DNA of 9,247 bases from Marinosulfonomonas sp. (GCA_015494385.1 WGBJ01000462.1:1-9247); one strand, 5' to 3'; positions 1 to 6,001 are shown, counted from the first letter of the stretch. The notes: generated by a model not told the origin, from the sequence alone. Made by a program: numbers and translations.

Positions 1-463
1 GTATCCCTGCTGTATACCAAACTGAATCCAACACAGCAGCGTATCCTAGTTTTTCGGAAACACTCAACCCTCGGGTTGCATAATAGAAGGCATTCTTTTT
101 GCCCCTTATGCGCCCCCCACTCCCAGTAAGTGGCGAAAGGATATAACCAATATTCATTTCTGAACTTACCAACAGGTTTGCAGAAGCTAGCTTCATCTCC
201 TCTCGGGCGGCCGGGTCAGAAACTGATGCGGACCCATTAAGGAGCAACATAGCATCAACAAAATCTGGGTTTGCCCCAGCATAAGCAAGAAAATACATTG
301 CTTCATACAAAGCTGGGTTAGTTTCTTTGACTTTATCAATTTCGGCTTTGTTTTGCGGGAATAATTCTGACAAGTTTTCACCGCCAGCTGTAAACGGCGG
401 AGCAATACTAGGCCACAGTAGCGGCGGCAAAATGCGGTCGCGGGCGGCGTAAAAACCGGCCAC
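1..463 (-). CDS. 3' part of an unidentified gene, 5' end replaced by the IS21 left end; continues off the left edge
   Basis: Reading the minus strand from 463 down to the window edge gives 154 codons without a stop. The frame begins at a GTG directly after an in-frame TAA. Host-derived sequence starts at 388; codons from 463 to 389 lie inside the IS21 terminus. The host part looks like real protein: it has a balanced amino-acid mix, with stretches such as NPALYEAMYFLAYAGANPDF and LSVSEKLGYAAVLDSVWYTA, and it is more AT-rich than the genes to the right. I do not recognise the family. The simplest reading is a gene whose 5' end was removed by IS insertion. A fusion protein starting at the GTG (461-463) or at a downstream ATG is possible but would need a promoter. 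The stop codon is outside the window. Confidence refers to this being a genuine coding remnant, not to function. Confidence 0.55.
   Translation of the reverse strand, partial: MAGFYAARDRILPPLLWPSIAPPFTAGGENLSELFPQNKAEIDKVKETNPALYEAMYFLAYAGANPDFVDAMLLLNGSASVSDPAAREEMKLASANLLVSSEMNIGYILSPLTGSGGRIRGKKNAFYYATRGLSVSEKLGYAAVLDSVWYTAGI
389..405 (+). repeat. IS21 left terminal inverted repeat
   Basis: TGTAAACGGCGGAGCAA pairs with the right end at 2910-2926, with mismatches only at positions 4 and 15 of the repeat. The hexamer AATACT at 404-409 lies where a -10 box would be needed if two copies joined head to tail (see the -35 at 2921-2926). Confidence 0.88.
396..463 (+). repeat. Three subterminal transposase-binding-type repeats, left end
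   Basis: Three copies of a roughly 21-bp motif beginning GGCGG lie at 396-416 (GGCGGAGCAATACTAGGCCA, then C), 423-443 (GGCGGCAAAATGCGGTCGCG, then G; the most divergent) and 443-463 (GGCGGCGTAAAAACCGGCCA, then C). They match two copies at the right end in inverted orientation. Multiple end repeats are known in IS21-family elements and are thought to be IstA binding sites; that role is inferred here from family knowledge. Confidence 0.7.
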
Positions 464-465
464 TT

Positions 466-1998
466 ATGTCCTTTCGACATTCTCGGGAGGGCTTGGAGAT
501 TTATACTGTGGAGATGTATTTGAAGGTGCGCCGTGCCCATTTTCAGGATGGGCTAAGCGGCAGGGCGATTGCCCGTGAGTTCGGTATCAGTCGGGATAGT
601 GTTGCGAAGATGTTGGCGTATTCGGAACCTCCCGGTTATCGCCGCGCCGTCCCGATCAAGCGGCCCAAGCTGGATGCGTTTACGGATCAAATTGATATCT
701 GGCTGGCGGAGGATAAAGGGCGTCCGCGCAAGCAACGTCATACAGCCAAGCGCATATTTGACCGGCTGCGGGCCGAATGCGGGTTCACGGGCGGTTATAC
801 GATTGTGAAGGATTATGTTCGCAGCAAGAAGCGCGGAGGCAAAGAGATGTTTGTGCCGCTGTCTCACCCGGCAGGCCATGCGCAGGCTGACTTTGGCGAA
901 GCGCTGGTTGTGATCGGTGGCATTGAGCAAAAGGCTTATTTCTTTGCCTTTGACCTGCCGCACAGTGATGCCTGCTATATCAGGGCCTACCCGGCGGCCA
1001 ATACCGAGGCCTGGTTGGACGGGCATGTTCATGCCTTCGCATTCTTCGGGGCGGTTCCGCAGTCCATTCTTTATGACAATGACCGGTGCCTGGTTGCTAA
1101 GATTATGCCCGACAAGACCCGTAAACGCACGCAGCGCTTCAGCGCCATGTTATCGCATTATGTGATCAATGACCGGTATGGCCGCCCTGGAAAGGGCAAC
1201 GATAAAGGCAAGGTTGAAGGGCTGGTTGGTTATGCGCGGCGCAACTTCATGGTGCCCATGCCGCGCTTTGCCAGCTGGGATGCGTTCAATGCTTATCTGG
1301 AAGAGCAGTGCCTGACACGGCAGCGGGATAACCTGCGGGGCCACACGGCCAGTATTGGCGAACGACTGAAGTCCGATCTGGCTGCAATGCAGGCTTTGCC
1401 GGCAGCCCCGTTTGAAGCTTGTGATTTACAAAGCGGGCAAGTGACATCCACTTCGATGGTGCGCTACCGAGGCAATGATTATTCCGTGCCGGTTGCTTAT
1501 GGCCACAGGGACGTTTGGATCAAAGGCTTTGTTGGCCGTGTTGTTATTGGTTGTGCGGCGGAAGTGATTGCAGACCACCCGCGCTCTTACGAGACGGGGG
1601 ATATGGTGTTTGACCCGCTGCATTACCTACCGCTGATCGAGCGCAAAATCATGGCCTTTGACCAAGCCGCGCCCTTACAGGGTTGGGAATTACCAGACGC
1701 CTTCACAACCATCCAGCGTTTACTGGAAGCCCGCCAAGGCAAGGTGGGAAAGCGGGAGTATGTGCAGGTGCTGCGCTTGCTGGAGCGCTTCGAGATGGAT
1801 GAACTGCACGGTGCCATAAAGGACGCGCTGCACATGGGGGCAATAAGTTTTGATGCCGTTAAACATTTAGCCCTATGCCGTGTAGAGCACCGTCCACCAC
1901 GGCTGGATCTGGACACCTATCCCTTCCTGCCCAGAATGAATGTGGCGACCACATCCGCTTCGGCCTATATGAGCCTTTTGACCGAGGGTGCATCATGA
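466..1998 (+). CDS. istA: IS21-family transposase IstA
   Basis: This is the DDE transposase that cuts and joins the element's ends, acting with the ATPase IstB. The 510-aa reading has an N-terminal helix-turn-helix at about residues 26-52 (FQDGLSGRAIAREFGISRDS), then the integrase-like catalytic core. The triad is D142 in QADFGEA, D204 in LYDND and E251 in KGKVEG. The region after about residue 320 (VRYRGNDYSVP) matches the beta-barrel-like C-terminal part of the family. Length fits the long IstA subgroup. The start is uncertain: ATG 466 has no evident ribosome site and lies 2 nt beyond a terminal repeat. GTG 508 (with GGAG at 495-498) and ATG 514 are alternatives, and the conserved protein seems to begin near residue 12. 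The stop overlaps the istB start in ATGA, which implies translational coupling. No frameshift or missing residue was seen. Confidence 0.95.
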   Translation: MSFRHSREGLEIYTVEMYLKVRRAHFQDGLSGRAIAREFGISRDSVAKMLAYSEPPGYRRAVPIKRPKLDAFTDQIDIWLAEDKGRPRKQRHTAKRIFDRLRAECGFTGGYTIVKDYVRSKKRGGKEMFVPLSHPAGHAQADFGEALVVIGGIEQKAYFFAFDLPHSDACYIRAYPAANTEAWLDGHVHAFAFFGAVPQSILYDNDRCLVAKIMPDKTRKRTQRFSAMLSHYVINDRYGRPGKGNDKGKVEGLVGYARRNFMVPMPRFASWDAFNAYLEEQCLTRQRDNLRGHTASIGERLKSDLAAMQALPAAPFEACDLQSGQVTSTSMVRYRGNDYSVPVAYGHRDVWIKGFVGRVVIGCAAEVIADHPRSYETGDMVFDPLHYLPLIERKIMAFDQAAPLQGWELPDAFTTIQRLLEARQGKVGKREYVQVLRLLERFEMDELHGAIKDALHMGAISFDAVKHLALCRVEHRPPRLDLDTYPFLPRMNVATTSASAYMSLLTEGAS

Positions 1999-2753
1999 AC
2001 AAAGCCCCCGAACTGCTGTTGGCCCATCGCCTCAAAACCCTGCGCCTGCCCACGTTTTTGCGCGAACATGACAAGCAGGCCCGCATCTGTGCTGCCGAGG
2101 GGTTGGATCACGTGCGTTACCTTGCCCGCCTGACAGAACTGGAACTGATCGACCGCGAACGGCGCATGGTGGAACGGCGGATAAAGTCGGCCAAGTTCCC
2201 GGCGGTCAAAAGTCTGGACAGCTTCGACTTCAAAGCTATCCCCTCCTTGAACAAAATGATGGTGCTGGAACTGGCGCGGTGCGACTGGATCGAACGACGA
2301 GAAAACGTCATCGCCCTTGGCCCCAGCGGCACCGGTAAAACCCACATCGCCCTCGGGCTGGGCCTTGCAGCTTGCCAAAAGGGCCTGCCGGTGGCGTTTG
2401 TCACAGCCGCCGCACTGGTCAATGAACTGATGGAAGCCCGCGACGAGAGGCACCTGCTGCGCCGCCAGCGGCAATTGGCCAAGGTTAAGCTGCTGATTAT
2501 TGATGAACTCGGCTTTGTGCCTCTAAGTAAAACCGGTGCAGAACTCTTGTTCGAGCTGATCTCGCAGCGATACGAGCAAGGCTCAACCCTGATTACCAGT
2601 AATCTACCCTTTGAGGAATGGACCGAAACCTTCGGCACCGAACGCCTGACCGGCGCGCTGCTGGATCGGCTAACCCATCACGTCAACATCCTGGAAATGA
2701 ACGGCGAAAGCTATCGGCTCAACCAGAGCCGCGCAAAACACCGGACACAATAA
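1995..2753 (+). CDS. istB: IS21-family helper ATPase IstB
   Basis: This AAA+ ATPase, related to DnaC, helps IstA assemble on target DNA and activates transposition. The protein is 252 aa, usual for IstB. It has an N-terminal helical region (residues 1-100, with LAHRLKTLRLPTFLREHDKQ near the start), a Walker A motif GPSGTGKT at 109-116, a Walker B motif LLIIDELG at 167-174, a sensor-like TSN at 201-203, and the C-terminal LTGALLDRLTHHVNILEMNG signature at 218-237. The frame is open further upstream to 1875, but the ATG at 1995 is preferred because it gives the standard family N-terminus and overlaps the istA stop by 4 nt. All ATPase motifs are intact. Confidence 0.96.
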   Translation: MNKAPELLLAHRLKTLRLPTFLREHDKQARICAAEGLDHVRYLARLTELELIDRERRMVERRIKSAKFPAVKSLDSFDFKAIPSLNKMMVLELARCDWIERRENVIALGPSGTGKTHIALGLGLAACQKGLPVAFVTAAALVNELMEARDERHLLRRQRQLAKVKLLIIDELGFVPLSKTGAELLFELISQRYEQGSTLITSNLPFEEWTETFGTERLTGALLDRLTHHVNILEMNGESYRLNQSRAKHRTQ

Positions 2754-2819
2754 TTGGCCTGACGGCCAATGCGCCTTGGCACGTGCTTGCTATCTGGGGG
2801 CCGCACGCACCAAGGCGCA
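2753..2819 (+). repeat. Two adjoining stem-loops after istB
   Basis: The first is ATTGGCC (2753-2759), loop TGAC, GGCCAAT (2764-2770), which starts on the last base of the istB stop codon. The second has outer arms TGCGCCTTGG (2770-2779) and CCAAGGCGCA (2810-2819), a symmetrical CA/CA internal loop, inner arms CGTGC (2782-2786) and GCACG (2803-2807), and a 16-nt loop. Neither is followed by a T-run, so they are not classical intrinsic terminators. They could end or protect the istAB transcript or block read-through into the element. Confidence 0.7.
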
Positions 2820-2875
2820 ACAACCTCAAACCTTGCAAATCAACTGAAAGCTGGCTCCGAAACCATGACTCCAAA

Positions 2876-2919
2876 ATGGCCTACTTTTACGCCGCCATCT
2901 GGTAGGTTTTTACTCCGCC
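2876..2919 (-). repeat. Two subterminal transposase-binding-type repeats, right end
   Basis: On the minus strand, GGCGGAGTAAAAACCTACCA (then G; 2899-2919) and GGCGGCGTAAAAGTAGGCCA (then T; 2876-2896) match the left-end repeats. The copy nearest each tip carries GGCGGAG and an inner copy carries GGCGGCGTAAAA, so the two ends mirror each other in order as well as in sequence. Confidence 0.7.
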
Positions 2920-2926
2920 GTTGACA
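2910..2926 (-). repeat. IS21 right terminal inverted repeat
   Basis: The minus strand reads TGTCAACGGCGGAGTAA, the partner of 389-405. On the plus strand the outermost six bases are TTGACA. Confidence 0.88.
2921..2926 (+). promoter_or_regulatory. Outward-facing -35 box at the IS21 right tip
   Basis: TTGACA is a perfect sigma-70 -35 hexamer pointing out of the element. IS21 is known to use such an end together with a -10 in an abutting left end to drive istAB strongly from a tandem-copy junction. Here AATACT at 404-409 would sit 17-18 bp from TTGACA if the ends were joined by 2-3 bp. In the present location the downstream sequence offers only a weak -10 (TGCAAA at 2945-2950, 18-bp spacing), so read-out into the glycan operon is possible but unproven. 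Confidence 0.5.
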
Positions 2927-3138
2927 GGTACAAGTTGAATGACCTGCAAAGCAATGGGCTGGATCGTCAGGACAGATTAAGGCAACAGCGACTTAATAAC
3001 TGACCTTCCTTTTCAGCACTGTCCCCTTGTGGTGCAATAGTCCGCCAGATAAATAGGGGCGAATGCCAACGGGACACGAGATGCAGGTGTGAGTAGCAGG
3101 CTCTGGTCGGCAGCAGTAATGGTTCATATGGAGTAACT
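2927..3138 (+). other. Gap between IS21 and the glycan operon; possible 25-codon gene remnant
   Basis: No convincing gene is visible. One plus-strand frame is open from the IS boundary to a TGA at 3001-3003 (about 25 codons, ending RLRQQRLNN) and could be the C-terminal tail of a plus-strand gene whose body was lost. The rest has stops in all frames. The operon promoter should lie here or be supplied by the IS, but I see no strong sigma-70 promoter; TAAATA near 3049 is only a weak -10 candidate. Confidence 0.35.
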
Positions 3139-3273
3139 ATGTTTAGTAACTTGCCGGAAAACGGGAAACCGGAATTGGCTGATTGCATTGCAGTCGAAAG
3201 GGTTGTGTCCGAAGAAACCAACCTTGCCCAACCCGCGGGACCGAAAACAGATAAAGAGCGGAAGCCAGTCTGA
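3139..3273 (+). CDS. Small hypothetical protein (44 aa), coupled to the sulfotransferase
   Basis: ATG at 3139 opens a 44-codon frame (MFSNLPENGKPELADCIAVE at its start, KPV at its end). It has a GGAG ribosome site at 3130-3133, 5 nt away, and its TGA shares a base with the sulfotransferase ATG (TGATG). The peptide is hydrophilic and charged, with no membrane segment, signal peptide or known motif. The overlap and ribosome site favour a translated leader or small ORF. The frame is also open upstream to a TAG at 3094-3096 (reading LVGSSNGSYGVT before the Met), so it may instead be the tail of a decayed gene. Family not recognised. Confidence 0.45.
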   Translation: MFSNLPENGKPELADCIAVERVVSEETNLAQPAGPKTDKERKPV

Positions 3274-4118
3274 TGCACCCACCAATAATTATTATCGGGG
3301 CTGCGCGCTCGGGAACCAAGTTCCTGCGTGATGTTCTGGCTTCTGGGGAAAAGACTGCTGTCGTTCCCTATGATGTGAACTATGTTTGGCGGCGCGGGGT
3401 TGCATGGGATCACGACGATATTCTTGATCCCGAAGCCCTTACAGAGCGCCGCAAGAAATTCATTGTCAAATCACTTGCCGGTATTGCACACCTTGGCCCC
3501 GATCAACGGCTGATCGAGAAAACCGTTGCCAATACTTTGCGTGTCCCATTCGTCGATGCTGTTTACCCTGATGCGGTTTTTGTCCACTTGATCCGCAATG
3601 GTGGCGATGTAACCGAAAGCGCGATGCGCCAATGGAAAGCCCCGCCCAACTGGCGCAACCTGATTAAAAAAGCACGCGAGATGCCGTTGGGGAACCTCGA
3701 TTATATCGCATGGTTCGGCTTTAACACGCTTCGGGGTCTGGCGCGTGGCAACAAGGGTGGCAATGTTTGGGGGCCGCGGTATCCGGGCATTGAACAAGAC
3801 GCGACAAGCCGTTCATTGGCCGAGGTATGCGCCTTGCAATGGAAGAATTGCATTGAAACCGCTTCCGCCGACCTTGATAAAATCGACCAGCAACGTGTTT
3901 TCAATATCCGCTACGAAGACCTTGTTGCCGGACCCGATGCGCTGGAGGGTCTGGTGGAGAATTTAGGCCTGCCTGAACAAGAAAAAATCATGGATGCCTT
4001 TAAGGCCAATGTAAAACCGACCAAAGGGTCCGGCATTGACAAGCTGTCGAAAAACGACGCTGACACAGTTCGGGAACTGCTTGGTCCAAAGCTGATGGAG
4101 CTGGGGTATTCTGCATGA
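3273..4118 (+). CDS. PAPS-dependent sulfotransferase family protein
   Basis: Predicted to move a sulfuryl group from 3'-phosphoadenosine-5'-phosphosulfate to a hydroxyl or amino group of an acceptor, probably a glycan or lipid-linked sugar given the neighbours. The 281-aa protein has the 5'-phosphosulfate-binding loop at residues 7-18 (IIGAARSGTKFL). The 3'-phosphate-binding motif at 102-116 (VFVHLIRNGGDVTES) has R108 and S116 eight residues apart, as usual. IEKTVANTLRVPFV (81-94) and RYEDLV (213-218) are further family features. There is no signal peptide or membrane helix, so it should act in the cytoplasm, on the glycan before flipping if the glycan is the substrate. The ATG shares a base with the preceding small ORF and the stop overlaps the next gene in ATGA. 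Acceptor identity cannot be read from sequence. A sulfotransferase inside a lipid-linked sugar operon is less common than acetyl- or methyltransferases. Confidence 0.88.
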   Translation: MHPPIIIIGAARSGTKFLRDVLASGEKTAVVPYDVNYVWRRGVAWDHDDILDPEALTERRKKFIVKSLAGIAHLGPDQRLIEKTVANTLRVPFVDAVYPDAVFVHLIRNGGDVTESAMRQWKAPPNWRNLIKKAREMPLGNLDYIAWFGFNTLRGLARGNKGGNVWGPRYPGIEQDATSRSLAEVCALQWKNCIETASADLDKIDQQRVFNIRYEDLVAGPDALEGLVENLGLPEQEKIMDAFKANVKPTKGSGIDKLSKNDADTVRELLGPKLMELGYSA

Positions 4119-5275
4119 CACATCAAATGAAGGTTCCGTTTTTTCGCCCCTCTGTCGGTGACGCCGAAATCGATGCTGTGGCCGAATGTATGCGGTCGGG
4201 GTGGCTGACAACCGGTCCCAATGCGGCCGAGTTTGAAAAGCGGTTTTCGGCAATGCTGGGCGAGGGAACACATGCTGTTGCGGTAAATTCGGCCACTGCT
4301 GCGTTGCATCTGGGTCTCGAAGCAATGGGAGTCGGCCCCGGAAGCGAAGTGATTGTCCCCACACTGACTTTCACAGCGACGGCCGAGGTTGTGCGCTATC
4401 TCGGGGCAACGCCGGTGTTTGTGGATATGGATCCGGAAACGCTTTGTCTTGACCTGCAGGACACCGAGGCGGCGGTCACCCCGAAAACAAAGGCCATCAT
4501 GCCGGTGCATTTTGCCGGCCGTCCGGCAAACCTGACCAGACTGCGTGAGATTGCCGACAGGCACGGTATTCTGATACTGGACGATGCCGCCCACGCCCTG
4601 CCGGCCAGCCACAAGGGCAAGCCAATAGGTGATTGTCTGGCGGATGTGACGGCCTTCAGTTTCTACGCAAACAAAACAATGACAACCGGCGAAGGCGGGA
4701 TGCTGGTTACGCGCAATGATCAAATTGCCAGCCGGTCACGCACAATGCGTTTGCACGGAATGGATCGCGATGTGTTCAATCGTTTCACCGATACCAAGGC
4801 AAGCTGGGTTTATGACGTGGTTGCGCCGGGCTATAAATACAACCTGACCGATGTTGCGGCGGCGATGGGCCTTGTCCAGCATGCACGGCTTGACGAATTT
4901 CTGGAAAAACGAACCCGACTGGCCGCTGAATACGACAGCGCCCTGTCCGACCTGCCCATAACGCTGCCGCCACATGCGGCGCCCGAGGATACCCATTCCT
5001 GGCACCTTTACATCATCCGTCTAGCCGATGATGCGCCGGTGGATCGCGATACCTTTATTACCCGCCTGCAAGAGGCCGGAATCGGCTGTTCTGTCCATTA
5101 CAGGCCGCTGCACCAGATGTCGGTCTGGAAGCCCTATTGCAGCGGGAAATCCTTTCCTGCGGCCGATGACTATTTCAACCGCTGCGTTTCGATCCCGCTG
5201 TTTATGGATATGAACGCGCCTGAACAGGAAAGAGTGATCGAGGTTCTGCACAGTATTCTGGGCGGGCAATCCTGA
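4115..5275 (+). CDS. DegT/DnrJ/EryC1-family PLP-dependent sugar aminotransferase
   Basis: Predicted to convert a nucleotide-linked keto-sugar to an amino sugar, usually with glutamate as donor. The 386-aa length is typical. Visible motifs are the substrate/cofactor segment SGWLTTGP (28-35), NSATAALHL (58-66) which binds the PLP phosphate, ILDDAAHALPA (154-164) with D157 as the likely pyridine-nitrogen partner, and SFYANKTMTTGEGGM (182-196) with K187 as the Schiff-base lysine. GYKYNLTDVAAAMG (239-252) and GIGCSVHYRPLHQ (322-334) complete the family pattern. A 4-nt ATGA overlap joins it to the sulfotransferase; GGGG at 4103-4106 is a suitable ribosome site. No sugar dehydratase is present in the window, so the keto-sugar supply must come from elsewhere. 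The exact sugar (for example a 4-amino-dideoxyhexose as in PglE/PseC-type enzymes) is not determined. Confidence 0.93.
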   Translation: MTHQMKVPFFRPSVGDAEIDAVAECMRSGWLTTGPNAAEFEKRFSAMLGEGTHAVAVNSATAALHLGLEAMGVGPGSEVIVPTLTFTATAEVVRYLGATPVFVDMDPETLCLDLQDTEAAVTPKTKAIMPVHFAGRPANLTRLREIADRHGILILDDAAHALPASHKGKPIGDCLADVTAFSFYANKTMTTGEGGMLVTRNDQIASRSRTMRLHGMDRDVFNRFTDTKASWVYDVVAPGYKYNLTDVAAAMGLVQHARLDEFLEKRTRLAAEYDSALSDLPITLPPHAAPEDTHSWHLYIIRLADDAPVDRDTFITRLQEAGIGCSVHYRPLHQMSVWKPYCSGKSFPAADDYFNRCVSIPLFMDMNAPEQERVIEVLHSILGGQS

Positions 5276-5283
5276 TGCGCACT

Positions 5284-5308
5284 CAAACAGTATTCTGTTT
5301 GCAAACAG
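5284..5308 (+). repeat. Overlapping palindromes in the only real gap of the glycan operon
   Basis: Three units of the same 7-mer alternate in orientation: CAAACAG (5284-5290), CTGTTTG (5295-5301) and CAAACAG (5302-5308). The middle unit can pair with the first (4-nt loop TATT) or abut the third as a perfect 14-bp palindrome CTGTTTGCAAACAG. It sits 12 nt before the phosphoglycosyl transferase start. It could be an operator or an RNA element that sets expression of the distal genes. No T-run follows, so a simple terminator is unlikely. Confidence 0.55.
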
Positions 5309-5320
5309 AGCGGGGGCGTT

Positions 5321-6001
5321 ATGGCAAAACGTCTTTTTGATATCCTGTTTGCCGTCACGGTTCTGGTGCTGGCGTCTCCTTTTCTGCTTTTGGCGGCAAT
5401 CGGGGTCAAGATCATGTCACCCGGTCCGGTTTTCTATCGCGCCAAACGGGTCGGCAAGGACATGCGTGTTTTCGACATGCTGAAATTCCGCTCCATGCAT
5501 GTCGGATCAGACAAGGGCAGTGCCATCACCGGTCGTTCGGACAGCCGTGTTTTCCCGCTGGGTGCCTTGCTGCGTAAAACGAAAATTGATGAATTGCCGC
5601 AATTCCTGAATGTACTGAAAGGCGACATGTCGATTGTCGGCCCGCGCCCGGAAGATCCCGGAATTGTCGAAAACTCCTATCTTCCCTGGATGAAAGAAAC
5701 ACTGAGTGTTCCGCCGGGCATTACCAGCCCGGGTGCGATATATTACTATGCCTATGGTCTGGAATTGTTGAGTGACGAGGATATTGAAGGATCCTATGTC
5801 GACAGGCTTCTTGCGCCCAAGCTTGCTTTGGACCGCGCCTATCTGGACCGCGCCAATTTCCGGAGCGACCTGTATTATGCTATTCTTACCTTTCTGGCGG
5901 TTGTAGCCAATGCCATCGGGCGCAGGGTGCCGCCGGCAGAAATTGATATGAAAGCAGCGGAAAAATGGGCCGACATTCCAACCCCCAAAGCGCATCCATG
6001 A
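5321..6001 (+). CDS. Monotopic phosphoglycosyl transferase (bacterial sugar transferase, PglC/WcaJ-type)
   Basis: Predicted to transfer a sugar phosphate from a nucleotide sugar to undecaprenyl phosphate, the first membrane-bound step of glycan assembly, on the cytoplasmic face of the inner membrane. The 226-aa size matches the small catalytic form (PglC-like), without the extra helices of WcaJ. Residues 5-32 form the re-entrant membrane helix with the S19-P20 break. PGPVFYRAKRVGKD (34-47) and KFRSM (55-59) follow. The catalytic pair is D90-E91 in KIDELPQFLNVLKGDMSIVG (88-107), then PRPED. PPGITSPGAI (131-140) and a C-terminal FRSDLYYAILTF (180-191) complete the domain. The stop overlaps the next gene's ATG. 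It is separated from the aminotransferase by the operon's only notable gap, so it may be partly independently controlled. The sugar substrate could be the product of the upstream aminotransferase; this is inferred only from adjacency. Confidence 0.94.
   Translation: MAKRLFDILFAVTVLVLASPFLLLAAIGVKIMSPGPVFYRAKRVGKDMRVFDMLKFRSMHVGSDKGSAITGRSDSRVFPLGALLRKTKIDELPQFLNVLKGDMSIVGPRPEDPGIVENSYLPWMKETLSVPPGITSPGAIYYYAYGLELLSDEDIEGSYVDRLLAPKLALDRAYLDRANFRSDLYYAILTFLAVVANAIGRRVPPAEIDMKAAEKWADIPTPKAHP

Larger units (their letters stand above)
389..2926 (+). mobile_element. Complete IS21-family insertion sequence (istA-istB)
   Basis: The element is bounded by 17-bp terminal inverted repeats: TGTAAACGGCGGAGCAA at the left and the reverse complement of TGTCAACGGCGGAGTAA at the right, matching at 15 of 17 positions. 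Ends of the TG...CA type, extra subterminal repeats, and an istA-istB pair with overlapping stop and start are all hallmarks of IS21. Length is about 2.54 kb, normal for the family. Both genes have uninterrupted frames and their catalytic motifs, so the copy may still be active. The flanks are CCGCCAGC on the left and GGTACAAG on the right and show no direct repeat, whereas IS21 insertions normally duplicate 4-8 bp. Boundaries are set by the inverted repeats and should be accurate to a base or two. Confidence 0.93.

Noticed and set aside
381..400. CCGCC ... GGCGG pairing across the IS left boundary as part of the terminal repeat
   Set aside because: The CCGCC lies in host sequence outside the inverted repeat and has no counterpart at the right end, so it is probably chance.
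193..540. A 115-codon minus-strand open frame spanning the IS left end
   Set aside because: It is out of frame with the more protein-like minus-strand frame ending at 463 and reads through istA; its composition is Gln/Leu/Arg-rich and shadow-like.
1875..1994. Upstream extension of istB inside istA
   Set aside because: The extra 40 residues are not IstB-like. ATG 1995 gives the family N-terminus and the usual ATGA coupling.
2967..3413. A 148-codon minus-strand open frame across the gap and the sulfotransferase start
   Set aside because: It is low in coding character, overlaps the sulfotransferase phosphate-binding loop in antisense, and has no recognisable domain or ribosome site.
3911..4723. 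A 270-codon minus-strand open frame opposite the sulfotransferase and aminotransferase
   Set aside because: It lies antisense to two genes with clear family motifs, its translation is rich in Cys, His and Arg with no domain, and GC-rich codon use often leaves such mirror frames open.
5965..5997. Earlier ATG for the GT4 glycosyltransferase
   Set aside because: It would add 11 residues overlapping the sugar transferase, while the family starts at the MKILLTHRYF corresponding to ATG 5998.
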